Of a stretch of DNA of 64,000 bases, positions 28,851 through 43,800 are shown piece by piece. Made by a program: the position numbers and the translations under genes. The stretch is from contig OY804585.1 of the NCBI GenBank assembly GCA_963680875.1, positions 41,027,414 to 41,091,413 on the forward strand. Direction: 5' to 3'. The DNA comes from Bathymodiolus brooksi (lineage: Eukaryota > Mollusca > Bivalvia > Mytilida > Modiolidae). The notes under the pieces are model-generated. The model was not told the DNA's origin, ran no database searches, and saw nothing but the letters and a program-made list of their open reading frames with translations. The stretch's first letter is position 1. Each line of letters begins with the position of its first letter.

Positions 28851-30700
28851 ATACTATATAATACAACAAGTTTACCTATTATCTAGGTTATCTATCACAG
28901 ATACTATATAATACAACAAAGTTATATATTATCTAGTTTATCTATCACAGATACTATATAATACAAGAAGTTTATCTATTATCTAGTTTATCTATCACAG
29001 ATACTATATAATACAACAAAGTTATCTATTATCTAGTTTATCTATCACAGATACTATATAATACAACAAAGTTATCTATTATCTAGTTTATCTATCACAG
29101 ATACCATACAATACAACAACTGTATGTATTATCTAGTTTATCTATCACAGATACTATATAATACAACAAGTTTATCTATTATCTAGGTTATCTATCACAG
29201 ATACTATATAATACAACAACTTTATCTATTATCTAGTTTATCTATCACAGATACTATATAATACAACAACATTATCTATTATCTAGTTTATCTATCACAG
29301 ATACTATATAATACAACAAGTTTATCTATTATCTAGTTTATCTATCACAGTTACTATATAATACAACAATTTTATCTATTATCTAGTTTATCTATCACAG
29401 ATACTATATAATACAGCAAGTTTATCTATTATCTAGTTTATCTATCACAGATACTATACAATCCAACAACTGTATGTATGATCTAGTTTATCTATCACAG
29501 ATACTATATAATACAACAACTTTATCTATTATCTAGGTTATCTATCACAGATACTATATAATACAACAAGTTTATCTATTATCTAGGTTATCTATCACAG
29601 TTACTATATAATACAACAAAGTTATCTATTATCTAGCTTACCTATCACAGATACTATATAATACAACAAGTTTATCTATTATCTAGTTTATCTATTACAG
29701 ATACTATATAATACAGCAAGTTTATCTATTATCTAGTTTATCTATCACAGATACTATATAATATAACAAGTTTATCTATTATCTAGTTTATCTATCACAG
29801 ATACTATACAAAGCAACAACTGTATGTATTATCTAGTTTATCTATCACAGATACTATATAATACAACAAGTTTACCTATTATCTAGGTTATCTATCACAG
29901 ATACTATATAATACAACAAAGTTATCTATTATCTAGTTTATCTATCACAGATACTATATAATAAAACAAGTTTATCTATTATCTAGGTTATCTATCACAG
30001 ATACTATATAATACAACAAGTTTATCTATTATCTAGGTTATCTATCACAGATACTATATAATACAACAAAGTTATCTATTATCTAATTTATCTATCACAG
30101 ATACTATATAATAAAACAAGTTTATCTATTATCTAGTTTATCTATCACAGATACTATATAATACAACAAGTTTACCTATTATCAAGGTTATCTATCACAG
30201 ATACTATACAATACAACAACTGTATGTATTATCTAGTTTATCTATCACAGATACTATATAATACAACAAGTTTACCTATTATCTAGGTTATCTATCACAG
30301 ATACTATATAATACAACAAAGTTATCTATTATCTAGTTTATCTATCACAGATACTATATAATACAACAAAGTTATCTATTATCTAGTTTATCTATCACAG
30401 ATACTATACAATACAACAACTGTATGTATTATCTAGTTTATCTATCACAGATACTATATAATACAACAAGTTTATCTATTATCTAGGTTATCTATCACAG
30501 ATACTATATAATACAACAACTTTATCTATTATCTAGTTTATCTATCACAGATACTATATAATACAACAACATTATCTATTATCTAGTTTATCTATCACAG
30601 ATACTATATAATACAACAAGTTTATCTATTATCTAGTTTATCTATCACAGTTACTATATAATACAACAATTTTATCTATTATCTAGTTTATCTATCACAG
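28851..30700 (+). repeat. 1.85-kb tandem duplication, copy 2
   Basis: Second copy of the preceding segment. It, with the following 0.85 kb, is also the closest match I found to 61248-64000, about 32.4 kb to the right: GATACCATACA is at 29100/61497, TAGCTTACC at 29631/62028 and TAATTTATC at about 30083/62530. Confidence 0.83.
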
Positions 30701-31750
30701 ATACTATATAATACAGCAAGTTTATCTATTATCTAGTTTATCTATCACAGATACTATACAATCCAACAACTGTATGTATGATCTAGTTTATCTATCACAG
30801 ATACTATATAATACAACAACTTTATCTTTTATCTAGGTTATCTATCACAGATACTATATAATACAACAAGTTTATCTATTATCTAGGTTATCTATCACAG
30901 TTACTATATAATACAACAAAGTTATCTATTATCTAGTTTACCTATCACAGATACTATATAATACAACAAGTTTATCTATTATCTAGTTTATCTATTACAG
31001 ATACTATATAATACAACAACTTTATCTATTATCTAGTTTATCTATCACAGATACTATATAATACAGCAAGTTTATCTATTATCTAGTTTATCTATCACAG
31101 ATACTATATAATATAACAAGTTTATCTATTATCTAGTTTATCTATCACAGATACTATACAAAGCAACAACTGTATGTATTATCTAGTTTATCTATCACAT
31201 ATACTATATAATACAACAAGTTTACCTATTATCTAGGTTATCTATCACAGATACTATATAATACAACAACTGTATGTATTATCAAGTTTATCTATCACAG
31301 ATACTATATAATACAACAAGTTTATCTATTATCTAGGTTATCTATCACAGATACTATATACTACAACAAAGTTATCTATTATCTAGTTTATCTATCACAG
31401 ATACTATATAATACAACAACTTTATCTATTATCTAGTTTATCTATCACAGATACTATATAATACAGCAAGTTTATCTATTGTCTAGTTTATCTATCACAG
31501 ATACTATATAATACAACAACTTTATCTATTATCTAGTTTATCTATCACAGATACTATATAATACAACAAGTTTACCTATTATCAAGGTTATCTATCACAG
31601 ATACTATATAATACAACAAAGTTATCTATTATCTAGTTTATCTATCACAGATACTATATAATACAAGAAGTTTATCTATTATCTAGTTTATCTATCACAG
31701 ATACTATATAATACAACAAAGTTATCTATTATCTAGTTTATCTATCACAG
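30701..31750 (+). repeat. Array segment between duplications
   Basis: Twenty-one monomers with a cassette from 30901, then CTGTATGTATTATCAAG (31271), TACTACAACA (31359), and TTGTCTAG (about 31479). The order matches 15301-16340 and 17101-18140 in the left half and 63098-64000 at the right end. A CACATATACTATA variant occurs at about 31196. No other element is present. Confidence 0.75.
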
Positions 31751-34050
31751 ATACTATATAATACAACAAAGTTATCTATTATCTAGTTTATCTATCACAG
31801 ATACTATACAATACAACAACTGTATGTATTATCTAGTTTATCTATCACAGATACTATATAATACAACAAAGTTATCTATTATCTAGTTTATCTATCACAG
31901 ATACTATACAATACAACAACTGTATGTATTATCTAGTTTATCTATCACAGATACTATATAATACAACAAGTTTATCTATTATCTAGGTTAACTATCACAG
32001 ATACTATATAATACTGCAAGTTTATCTATTATCTAGGTTATCTATCACATATACTATATAATACAACAAGTTTATCTATTATCTAGGTTATCTATCACAG
32101 ATACTATACAATCCAACAACTGTATATATTATCTAGTTTATCTATCACAGTAACTATATAATAAAACAAGTTTATCTATTATCTAGGTTATCTATCACAG
32201 ATACTATATAATACAACAAGTTTATCTATTATCTAGGTTATCTATCACAGATACTATATAATACAACAAAGTTATCTATTATCTAGTTTACCTATCACAG
32301 ATACTATATAATACAACAAGTTTATCTATTATCTAGTTTATCTATCACAGATACTATATAATACAACAACTTTATCTATTATCTAGTTTATCTATCACAG
32401 ATACTATATAATATAACAAGTTTATCTATTATCTAGTTTATCTATCACAGATACTATACAAAGCAACAACTGTATGTATTATCTAGTTTATCTATCACAG
32501 ATACTATATAATACAACAAGTTTACCTATTATCTAGGTTATCTATCACAGATACTATATAATACAACAAGTTTATCTATTATCTAGGTTATCTATCACAG
32601 ATACTATATAATACAACAAAGTTATCTATTATCTAGTTTATCTATCACAGATACTATATAATAAAACAAGTTTATCTATTATCTAGGTTATCTATCACAG
32701 ATACTATATAATACAACAAGTTTATCTATTATCTAGGTTATCTATCACAGTTACTATATAATACAACAAAGTTATCTATTATCTAGTTTACCTATCACAG
32801 ATACTATATAATACAACAAGTTTATCTATTATCTAGTTTATCTATTACAGATACTATATAATACAACAACTTTATCTATTATCTAGTTTATCTATCACAG
32901 ATACTATATAATACAGCAAGTTTATCTATTATCTAGTTTATCTATCACAGATACTATATAATATAACAAGTTTATCTATTATCTAGTTTATCTATCACAG
33001 ATACTATACAAAGCAACAACTGTATGTATTATCTAGTTTATCTATCACAGATACTATATAATACAACAAGTTTACCTATTATCAAGGTTATCTATCACAG
33101 ATACTATACAATACAACAACTGTATGTATTATCTAGTTTATCTATCACAGATACTATATAATACAACAAGTTTACCTATTATCTAGGTTATCTATCACAG
33201 ATACTATATAATACAACAAAGTTATCTATTATCTAGTTTATCTATCACAGATACTATATAATACAAGAAGTTTATCTATTATCTAGTTTATCTATCACAG
33301 ATACTATATAATACAACAAAGTTATCTATTATCTAGTTTATCTATCACAGATACTATATAATACAACAAAGTTATCTATTATCTAGTTTATCTATCACAG
33401 ATACTATACAATACAACAACTGTATGTATTATCTAGTTTATCTATCACAGATACTATATAATACAACAACATTATCTATTATCTAGTTTATCTATCACAG
33501 ATACTATATAATACAACAAGTTTATCTATTATCTAGTTTATCTATCACAGTTACTATATAATACAACAATTTTATCTATTATCTAGTTTATCTATCACAG
33601 ATACTATATAATACAACAACTTTATCTATTATCTAGGTTATCTATTACAGATACTATATAATACAACAAGTTTATCTATTATCTAGGTTATCTATCACAG
33701 TTACTATATAATACAACAAAGTTATCTATTATCTAGTTTACCTATCACAGATACTATATAATACAACAAGTTTATCTATTATCTAGTTTATCTATTACAG
33801 ATACTATATAATACAACAACTTTATCTATTATCTAGTTTATCTATCACAGATACTATATAATACAGCAAGTTTATCTATTATCTAGTTTATCTATCACAG
33901 ATACTATATAATATAACAAGTTTATCTATTATCTAGTTTATCTATCACAGATACTATACAAAGCAACAACTGTATGTATTATCTAGTTTATCTATCACAG
34001 ATACTATATAATACAACAAGTTTACCTATTATCTAGGTTATCTATCACAG
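31751..34050 (+). repeat. 2.3-kb tandem duplication, copy 1
   Basis: Forty-six monomers whose order recurs in 34051-37350. At 2,300-bp offset the landmarks are GGTTAACTATCACAG (about 31987/34287), CACATATACTATA (about 32046/34346) and CAGTAACTATA (32147/34447). AATACTGCAAG at 32011 is private to this copy. Further right the offset grows to 3,200 and then 3,300 bp because copy 2 contains a nested 900-bp duplication and two more monomers. Confidence 0.82.
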
Positions 34051-34380
34051 ATACTATATAATACAACAAAGTTATCTATTATCTAGTTTATCTATCACAG
34101 ATACTATACAATACAACAACTGTATGTATTATCTAGTTTATCTATCACAGATACTATATAATACAACAAAGTTATCTATTATCTAGTTTATCTATCACAG
34201 ATACTATACAATACAACAACTGTATGTATTATCTAGTTTATCTATCACAGATACTATATAATACAACAAGTTTATCTATTATCTAGGTTAACTATCACAG
34301 ATACTATATAATACAGCAAGTTTATCTATTATCTAGGTTATCTATCACATATACTATATAATACAACAAGTTTATCTATT

Positions 34381-35280
34381 ATCTAGGTTATCTATCACAG
34401 ATACTATACAATCCAACAACTGTATATATTATCTAGTTTATCTATCACAGTAACTATATAATAAAACAAGTTTATCTATTATCTAGGTTATCTATCACAG
34501 ATACTATATAATACAACAAGTTTATCTATTATCTAGGTTATCTATCACAGATACTATATAATACAACAAAGTTATCTATTATCTAGTTTACCTATCACAG
34601 ATACTATATAATACAACAAGTTTATCTATTATCTAGTTTATCTATCACAGATACTATATAATACAACAACTTTATCTATTATCTAGTTTATCTATCACAG
34701 ATACTATATAATATAACAAGTTTATCTATTATCTAGTTTATCTATCACAGATACTATACAAAGCAACAACTGTATGTATTATCTAGTTTATCTATCACAG
34801 ATACTATATAATACAACAAGTTTACCTATTATCTAGGTTATCTATCACAGATACTATATAATACAACAAGTTTATCTATTATCTAGGTTATCTATCACAG
34901 ATACTATATAATACAACAAAGTTATCTATTATCTAGTTTATCTATCACAGATACTATATAATAAAACAAGTTTATCTATTATCTAGGTTATCTATCACAG
35001 ATACTATATAATACAACAAGTTTATCTATTATCTAGGTTATCTATCACAGTTACTATATAATACAACAAAGTTATCTATTATCTAGTTTACCTATCACAG
35101 ATACTATATAATACAACAAGTTTATCTATTATCTAGTTTATCTATTACAGATACTATATAATACAACAACTTTATCTATTATCTAGTTTATCTATCACAG
35201 ATACTATATAATACAGCAAGTTTATCTATTATCTAGTTTATCTATCACAGATACTATATAATATAACAAGTTTATCTATT
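34381..35280 (+). repeat. 900-bp tandem duplication, copy 1
   Basis: Eighteen monomers, from an AATCCAACAA CTGTATATAT monomer (34401) through CAGTAACTATA (34447) and a cassette from 35051 to an AATATAACAA monomer (35261). The identical order restarts at 35281. The join is visible because the AATATAACAA monomer here ends TATCTAGGTT and is followed by AATCC, instead of the usual AAAGCAACAA monomer. Confidence 0.9.
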
Positions 35281-36180
35281 ATCTAGGTTATCTATCACAG
35301 ATACTATACAATCCAACAACTGTATATATTATCTAGTTTATCTATCACAGTAACTATATAATAAAACAAGTTTATCTATTATCTAGGTTATCTATCACAG
35401 ATACTATATAATACAACAAGTTTATCTATTATCTAGGTTATCTATCACAGATACTATATAATACAACAAAGTTATCTATTATCTAGTTTACCTATCACAG
35501 ATACTATATAATACAACAAGTTTATCTATTATCTAGTTTATCTATCACAGATACTATATAATACAACAACTTTATCTATTATCTAGTTTATCTATCACAG
35601 ATACTATATAATATAACAAGTTTATCTATTATCTAGTTTATCTATCACAGATACTATACAAAGCAACAACTGTATGTATTATCTAGTTTATCTATCACAG
35701 ATACTATATAATACAACAAGTTTACCTATTATCTAGGTTATCTATCACAGATACTATATAATACAACAAGTTTATCTATTATCTAGGTTATCTATCACAG
35801 ATACTATATAATACAACAAAGTTATCTATTATCTAGTTTATCTATCACAGATACTATATAATAAAACAAGTTTATCTATTATCTAGGTTATCTATCACAG
35901 ATACTATATAATACAACAAGTTTATCTATTATCTAGGTTATCTATCACAGTTACTATATAATACAACAAAGTTATCTATTATCTAGTTTACCTATCACAG
36001 ATACTATATAATACAACAAGTTTATCTATTATCTAGTTTATCTATTACAGATACTATATAATACAACAACTTTATCTATTATCTAGTTTATCTATCACAG
36101 ATACTATATAATACAGCAAGTTTATCTATTATCTAGTTTATCTATCACAGATACTATATAATATAACAAGTTTATCTATT
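35281..36180 (+). repeat. 900-bp tandem duplication, copy 2
   Basis: Second copy of the preceding 18 monomers. It continues into the expected AAAGCAACAA monomer at 36201, which shows that the parent order is preserved on this side and that the novel join lies at 35281. Confidence 0.9.
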
Positions 36181-37350
36181 ATCTAGTTTATCTATCACAG
36201 ATACTATACAAAGCAACAACTGTATGTATTATCTAGTTTATCTATCACAGATACTATATAATACAACAAGTTTACCTATTATCAAGGTTATCTATCACAG
36301 ATACTATACAATACAACAACTGTATGTATTATCTAGTTTATCTATCACAGATACTATATAATACAACAAGTTTACCTATTATCTAGGTTATCTATCACAG
36401 ATACTATATAATACAACAAAGTTATCTATTATCTAGTTTATCTATCACAGATACTATATAATACAAGAAGTTTATCTATTATCTAGTTTATTTATCACAG
36501 ATACTATATAATACAACAAAGTTATCTATTATCTAGTTTATCTATCACAGATACTATATAATACAACAAAGTTATCTATTATCTAGTTTATCTATCACAG
36601 ATACTATACAATACAACAACTGTATGTATTATCTAGTTTATCTATCACAGATACTATATAATACAACAAGTTTATCTATTATCTAGGTTATCTATCACAG
36701 ATACTATATAATACAACAACTTTATCTATTATCTAGTTTATCTATCACAGATACTATATAATACAACAACATTATCTATTATCTAGTTTATCTATCACAG
36801 ATACTATATAATACAACAAGTTTATCTATTATCTAGTTTATCTATCACAGTTACTATATAATACAACAATTTTATCTATTATCTAGTTTATCTATCACAG
36901 ATACTATATAATACAACAACTTTATCTATTATCTAGGTTATCTATTACAGATACTATATAATACAACAAGTTTATCTATTATCTAGGTTATCTATCACAG
37001 TTACTATATAATACAACAAAGTTATCTATTATCTAGTTTACCTATCACAGATACTATATAATACAACAAGTTTATCTATTATCTAGTTTATCTATTACAG
37101 ATACTATATAATACAACAACTTTATCTATTATCTAGTTTATCTATCACAGATACTATATAATACAGCAAGTTTATCTATTATCTAGTTTATCTATCACAG
37201 ATACTATATAATATAACAAGTTTATCTATTATCTAGTTTATCTATCACAGATACTATACAAAGCAACAACTGTATGTATTATCTAGTTTATCTATCACAG
37301 ATACTATATAATACAACAAGTTTACCTATTATCTAGGTTATCTATCACAG

Positions 37351-40200
37351 ATACTATATAATACAACAAAGTTATCTATTATCTAGTTTATCTATCACAG
37401 ATACTATATAATAAAACAAGTTTATCTATTATCTAGGTTATCTATCACAGATACTATATAATACAACAAGTTTATCTATTATCTAGGTTATCTATCACAG
37501 ATACTATATAATACAACAAAGTTATCTATTATCTAGTTTATCTATCACAGATACTATATAATAAAACAAGTTTATCTATTATCTAGGTTATCTATCACAG
37601 ATACTATATAATACAACAAGTTTATCTATTATCTAGGTTATCTATCACAGTTACTATATAATACAACAAAGTTATCTATTATCTAGTTTACCTATCACAG
37701 ATACTATATAATACAACAAGTTTATCTATTATCTAGTTTATCTATTACAGATACTATATAATACAACAACTTTATCTATTATCTAGTTTATCTATCACAG
37801 ATACTATATAATACAGCAAGTTTATCTATTATCTAGTTTATCTATCACAGATACTATATAATATAACAAGTTTATCTATTATCTAGTTTATCTATCACAG
37901 ATACTATACAAAGCAACAACTGCATGTATTATCTAGTTTATCTATCACAGATACTATATAATACAACAAGTTTACCTATTTTCAAGGTTATCTATCACAG
38001 ATACTATACAATACAACAACTGTATGTATTATCTAGTTTATCTATCACAGATACTATATAATACAATAAGTTTACCTATTATCTAGGTTATCTATCACAG
38101 ATACTATATAATACAACAAAGTTATCTATTATCTAGTTTATCTATCACAGATACTATATAATACAAGAAGTTTATCTATTATCTAGTTTATCTATCACAG
38201 ATACTATATAATACAACAAAGTTATCTATTATCTAGTTTATCTATCACAGATACTATATAATACAACAAAGTTATCTATTATCTAGTTTATCTATCACAG
38301 ATACTATACAATACAACAACTGTATGTATTATCTAGTTTATCTATCACAGATACTATATAATACAACAAGTTTATCTATTATCTAGGTTATCTATCACAG
38401 ATACTATATAATACAACAACTTTATCTATTATCTAGTTTATCTATCACAGATACTATATAATACAACAACATTATCTATTATCTAGTTTATCTATCACAG
38501 ATACTATATAATACAACAAGTTTATCTATTATCTAGTTTATCTATCACAGTTACTATATAATACAACAATTTTATCTATTATCTAGTTTATCTATCACAG
38601 ATATATATAATACAGCAAGTTTATCTATTATCTAGTTTATCTATCACAGATACTATACAATCCAACAACTGTATGAATGATCTAGTTTATCTATCACAGA
38701 TACTATATAATACAACAACTTTATCTATTATCTAGGTTATCTATCACAGATACTATATAATACAACAAGTTTATCTATTATCTAGGTTATCTATCACAGT
38801 TACTATATAATACAACAAAGTTATCTATTATCTAGTTTACCTATCACAGATACTATATAATACAACAAGTTTATCTATTATCTAGTTTATCTATTACAGA
38901 TACTATATAATACAACAACTTTATCTATTATCTAGTTTATCTATCACAGATACTATATAATACAGCAAGTTTATCTATTATCTAGTTTATCTATCACAGA
39001 TACTATATAATATAACAAGTTTATCTATTATCTAGTTTATCTATCACAGATACTATACAAAGCAACAACTGTATGTATTATCTAGTTTATCTATCACAGA
39101 TACTATATAATACAACAAGTTTACCTATTATCTAGGTTATCTATCACAGATACTATATAATACAACAAAGTTATCTATTATCTAGTTTATCTATCACAGA
39201 TACTATATAATACAAGAAGTTTATCTATTATCTAGTTTATCAATCACAGATACTATATAATACAACAAAGTTATCTATTATCTAGTTTATCTATCACAGA
39301 TACTATATAATACAACAACTTTATCTATTATCTAGTTTATCTATCACAGATACTATATAATACAACAAGTTTATCTATTATCTAGTTTATCTATCACAGA
39401 CACTATATAATACAACAAGTTTATCTATTATCTAGGTTATCTATCACAGATACTATATAATACAACAAAGTTATCTATTATCTAGTTTATCTATCACAGA
39501 TACTATATAATACAACAACTTTATCTATTATCTAGTTTATCTATCACAGATACTATATAATACAGCAAGTTTATCTATTATCTAGTTTATCTATCACAGC
39601 TACTATATAATACAACAACTTTATCTATTATCTAGGTTATCTATCACAGATACTATATAATACAGCAAGTTTATCTATTATCTAGTTTATCTATCAAAGA
39701 TACTATACAATACAACAACTGTATGTATTATCTAGTTTATCTATCACAGATACTATATAATACAACAAGTTTATCTATTATCTAGGTTATCTATCACAGA
39801 TACTATATAATACAACAACTTTATCTATTATCTAGTTTATCTATCACAGATACTATATAATACAACAACTTTATCTATTATCTAGTTTATCTATCACAGA
39901 TACTATATAATACAGCAAGTTTATCTATTATCTAGTTTATCTATCACAGTTACTATATAATACAACAATTTTATCTATTATCTAGTTTATCTATCACAGA
40001 TACTATATAATACAGCAAGTTTATCTATTATCTAGTTTATCTATCACAGATACTATACAATCCAACAACTGTATGTATTATCTAGTTTATCTATAACAGA
40101 TACTATATAATAAAACAAGTTTATCTATTATCTAGGTTATCTATCACAGATACTATATAATACAGCAAGTTTATCTATTATCTAGGTTATCTATCACAGA
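37351..40200 (+). repeat. Array segment, source of the 3.6-kb repeats
   Basis: Fifty-seven monomers. Landmarks CTGCATGTATT (37920), TTTTCAAGG (37980), AATACAATAAG (about 38060), GATATATATAAT (38600), ATCAATCACAG (about 39240) and CAGCTACTATA (39598) recur to the right. From 37001 to about 38150 the match is at 4,599 bp (41600 on), from 38600 to 39550 at 4,249 bp (42849 on), and from 39550 to 40200 at 7,848 bp (47400 on). The 350-bp step is seven monomers (AAAGTTATC to GTTTATC types near 38200-38549) missing from both later copies. Confidence 0.82.
38600..38611 (+). other. Single-base deletion, first of three copies
   Basis: GATATATATAAT replaces GATACTATATAAT, one base lost. Identical changes at 42849 and 46448 lie in matching contexts (before CAGCAAG and ATGAATGATC), so the three are one event copied by duplication. 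Confidence 0.9.
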
Positions 40201-43200
40201 TACTATATAATACAACAAGTTTATCTATTATCTAGGTTATCTATCACAGATACTATACAATCCAACAACTGTATATATTATCTAGTTTATCTATCACAGT
40301 AACTATATAATAAAACAAGTTTATCTATTATCTAGGTTATCTATCACAGATACTATATAATACAACAAGTTTATCTATTATCTAGGTTATCTATCACAGA
40401 TACTATATAATACAACAAAGTTATCTATTATCTAGTTTACCTATCACAGATACTATATAATACAACAAGTTTATCTATTATCTAGTTTATCTATCACAGA
40501 TACTATATAATACAACAAGTTTATCTATTATCTAGTTTATCTATCACAGATACTATATAATATAACAAGTTTATCTATTATCTAGGTTATCTATCACAGA
40601 TACTATATAATACAACAAGTTTATCTATTATCTAGGTTATCTATCACAGATACTATATAATACAACAAAGTTATCTATTATCTAGTTTATCTATCACAGA
40701 TACTATATAATAAAACAAGTTTATCTATTATCTAGGTTATCTATCACAGATACTATATAATACAACAAGTTTATCTATTATCTAGGTTATCTATCACAGT
40801 TACTATATAATACAACAAAGTTATCTATTATCTAGTTTACCTATTACAGATACTATATAATACAACAACTTTATCTATTATCTAGTTTATCTATCACAGA
40901 TACTATATAATACAGCAAGTTTATCTATTATCTAGTTTATCTATCACAGATACTATATAATATAACAAGTTTATCTATTATCTAGTTTATCTATCACAGA
41001 TACTATACAAAGCAACAACTGTATGTATTATCTAGTTTATCTATCACAGATACTATATAATACAACAAGTTTACCTATTATCTAGGTTATCTATCACAGA
41101 TACTATATAATACAACAAAGTAATCTATTATCTAGTTTATCTATCACAGATACTATATAATACAAGAAGTTTATCTATTATCTAGTTTATCTATCACAGA
41201 TACTATATAATACAACAAAGTTATCTATTATCTAGTTTATCTATCACAGATACTATACAATACAACAACTGTATGTATTATCTAGTTTATCTATCACAGA
41301 TACTATATAATACAACAAGTTTATCTATTATCTAGGTTATCTATCACAGATACTATATAATACAACAACTTTATCTATTATCTAGTTTATCTATCACAGT
41401 TACTATATAATACAACAATTTTATCTATTATCTAGTTTATCTATCACAGATACTATATAATACAGCAAGTTTATCTATTATCTAGTTTATCTATCACAGA
41501 TACTATACAATCCAACAACTGTATGTATTATCTAGTTTATCTATCACAGATACTATATAATAAAACAAGTTTATCTGTTATCTAGGTTATCTATCACAGT
41601 TACTATATAATACAACAAAGTTATCCATTATCTAGTTTACCTATCACAGATACTATATAATACAACAAGTTTATCTATTATCTAGTTTATCTATTACAGA
41701 TACTATATAATACAACAACTTTATCTATTATCTAGTTTATCTATCACAGATACTATATAATACAGCAAGTTTATCTATTATCTAGTTTATCTATCACAGA
41801 TACTATATAATATAACAAGTTTATCTATTATCTAGTTTATCTATCACAGATACTATACAAAGCAACAACTGTATGTATTATCTAGTTTATCTATCACAGA
41901 TACTATATAATACAACAAGTTTACCTATTATCTAGGTTATCTATCACAGATACTATATAATACAACAAAGTTATCTATTATCTAGTTTATCTATCACAGA
42001 TACTATATAATAAAACAAGTTTATCTATTATCTAGGTTATCTATCACAGATACTATATAATACAACAAGTTTATCTATTATCTAGGTTATCTATCACAGA
42101 TACTATATAATACAACAAAGTTATCTATTATCTAGTTTATCTATCACAGATACTATATAATAAAACAAGTTTATCTATTATCTAGGTTATCTATCACAGA
42201 TACTATATAATACAACAAGTTTATCTATTATCTAGGTTATCTATCACAGTTACTATATAATACAACAAAGTTATCTATTATCTAGTTTACCTATCACAGA
42301 TACTATATAATACAACAAGTTTATCTATTATCTAGTTTATCTATTACAGATACTATATAATACAACAACTTTATCTATTATCTAGTTTATCTATCACAGA
42401 TACTATATAATACAGCAAGTTTATCTATTATCTAGTTTATCTATCACAGATACTATATAATATAACAAGTTTATCTATTATCTAGTTTATCTATCACAGA
42501 TACTATACAAAGCAACAACTGCATGTATTATCTAGTTTATCTATCACAGATACTATATAATACAACAAGTTTACCTATTTTCAAGGTTATCTATCACAGA
42601 TACTATACAATACAACAACTGTATGTATTATCTAGTTTATCTATCACAGATACTATATAATACAATAAGTTTACCTATTATCTAGGTTATCTATCACAGA
42701 TACTATATAATACAACAAAGTTATCTATTATCTAGTTTATCTATCACAGATACTATATAATACAAGAAGTTTATCTATTATCTAGTTTATCTATCACAGA
42801 TACTATATAATACAACAATTTTATCTATTATCTAGTTTATCTATCACAGATATATATAATACAGCAAGTTTATCTATTATCTAGTTTATCTATCACAGAT
42901 ACTATACAATCCAACAACTGTATGAATGATCTAGTTTATCTATCACAGATACTATATAATACAACAACTTTATCTATTATCTAGGTTATCTATCACAGAT
43001 ACTATATAATACAACAAGTTTATCTATTATCTAGGTTATCTATCACAGTTACTATATAATACAACAAAGTTATCTATTATCTAGTTTACCTATCACAGAT
43101 ACTATATAATACAACAAGTTTATCTATTATCTAGTTTATCTATTACAGATACTATATAATACAACAACTTTATCTATTATCTAGTTTATCTATCACAGAT

Positions 43201-43800
43201 ACTATATAATACAGCAAGTTTATCTATTATCTAGTTTATCTATCACAGATACTATATAATATAACAAGTTTATCTATTATCTAGTTTATCTATCACAGAT
43301 ACTATACAAAGCAACAACTGTATGTATTATCTAGTTTATCTATCACAGATACTATATAATACAACAAGTTTACCTATTATCTAGGTTATCTATCACAGAT
43401 ACTATATAATACAACAAAGTTATCTATTATCTAGTTTATCTATCACAGATACTATATAATACAAGAAGTTTATCTATTATCTAGTTTATCAATCACAGAT
43501 ACTATATAATACAACAAAGTTATCTATTATCTAGTTTATCTATCACAGATACTATATAATACAACAACTTTATCTATTATCTAGTTTATCTATCACAGAT
43601 ACTATATAATACAACAAGTTTATCTATTATCTAGTTTATCTATCACAGACACTATATAATACAACAAGTTTATCTATTATCTAGGTTATCTATCACAGAT
43701 ACTATATAATACAACAAAGTTATCTATTATCTAGTTTATCTATCACAGATACTATATAATACAACAACTTTATCTATTATCTAGTTTATCTATCACAGAT
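40201..43800 (+). repeat. 3.6-kb tandem duplication, copy 1
   Basis: Seventy-two monomers less one base, repeated at 43801-47399 with an offset of 3,599 bp. Landmarks are GTAACTATA (40299/43898), ACCTATTACAG (about 40839/44438), AAAGTAATC (41117/44716), TTATCCATTATC (41621/45220), CTGCATG (42519/46118) and GATATATATAAT (42849/46448). I saw no base difference between the copies at the landmarks compared. Confidence 0.88.
42849..42860 (+). other. Single-base deletion, second copy
   Basis: Same GATATATATAAT form as at 38600, inside the first 3.6-kb copy; shifts register to -3. Confidence 0.9.

Larger units (their letters stand above)
34051..37350 (+). repeat. 2.3-kb tandem duplication, copy 2 (expanded to 3.3 kb)
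   Basis: Copy 2 of the preceding segment: TATCAAGG at 33081/36281, AATACAAGAAG at about 33260/36460, and GGTTATCTATTACAG at about 33637/36937. The additional 1 kb is the nested 900-bp duplication at 34381-36180 plus two monomers near 36651-36750 that copy 1 lacks. Confidence 0.82.
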
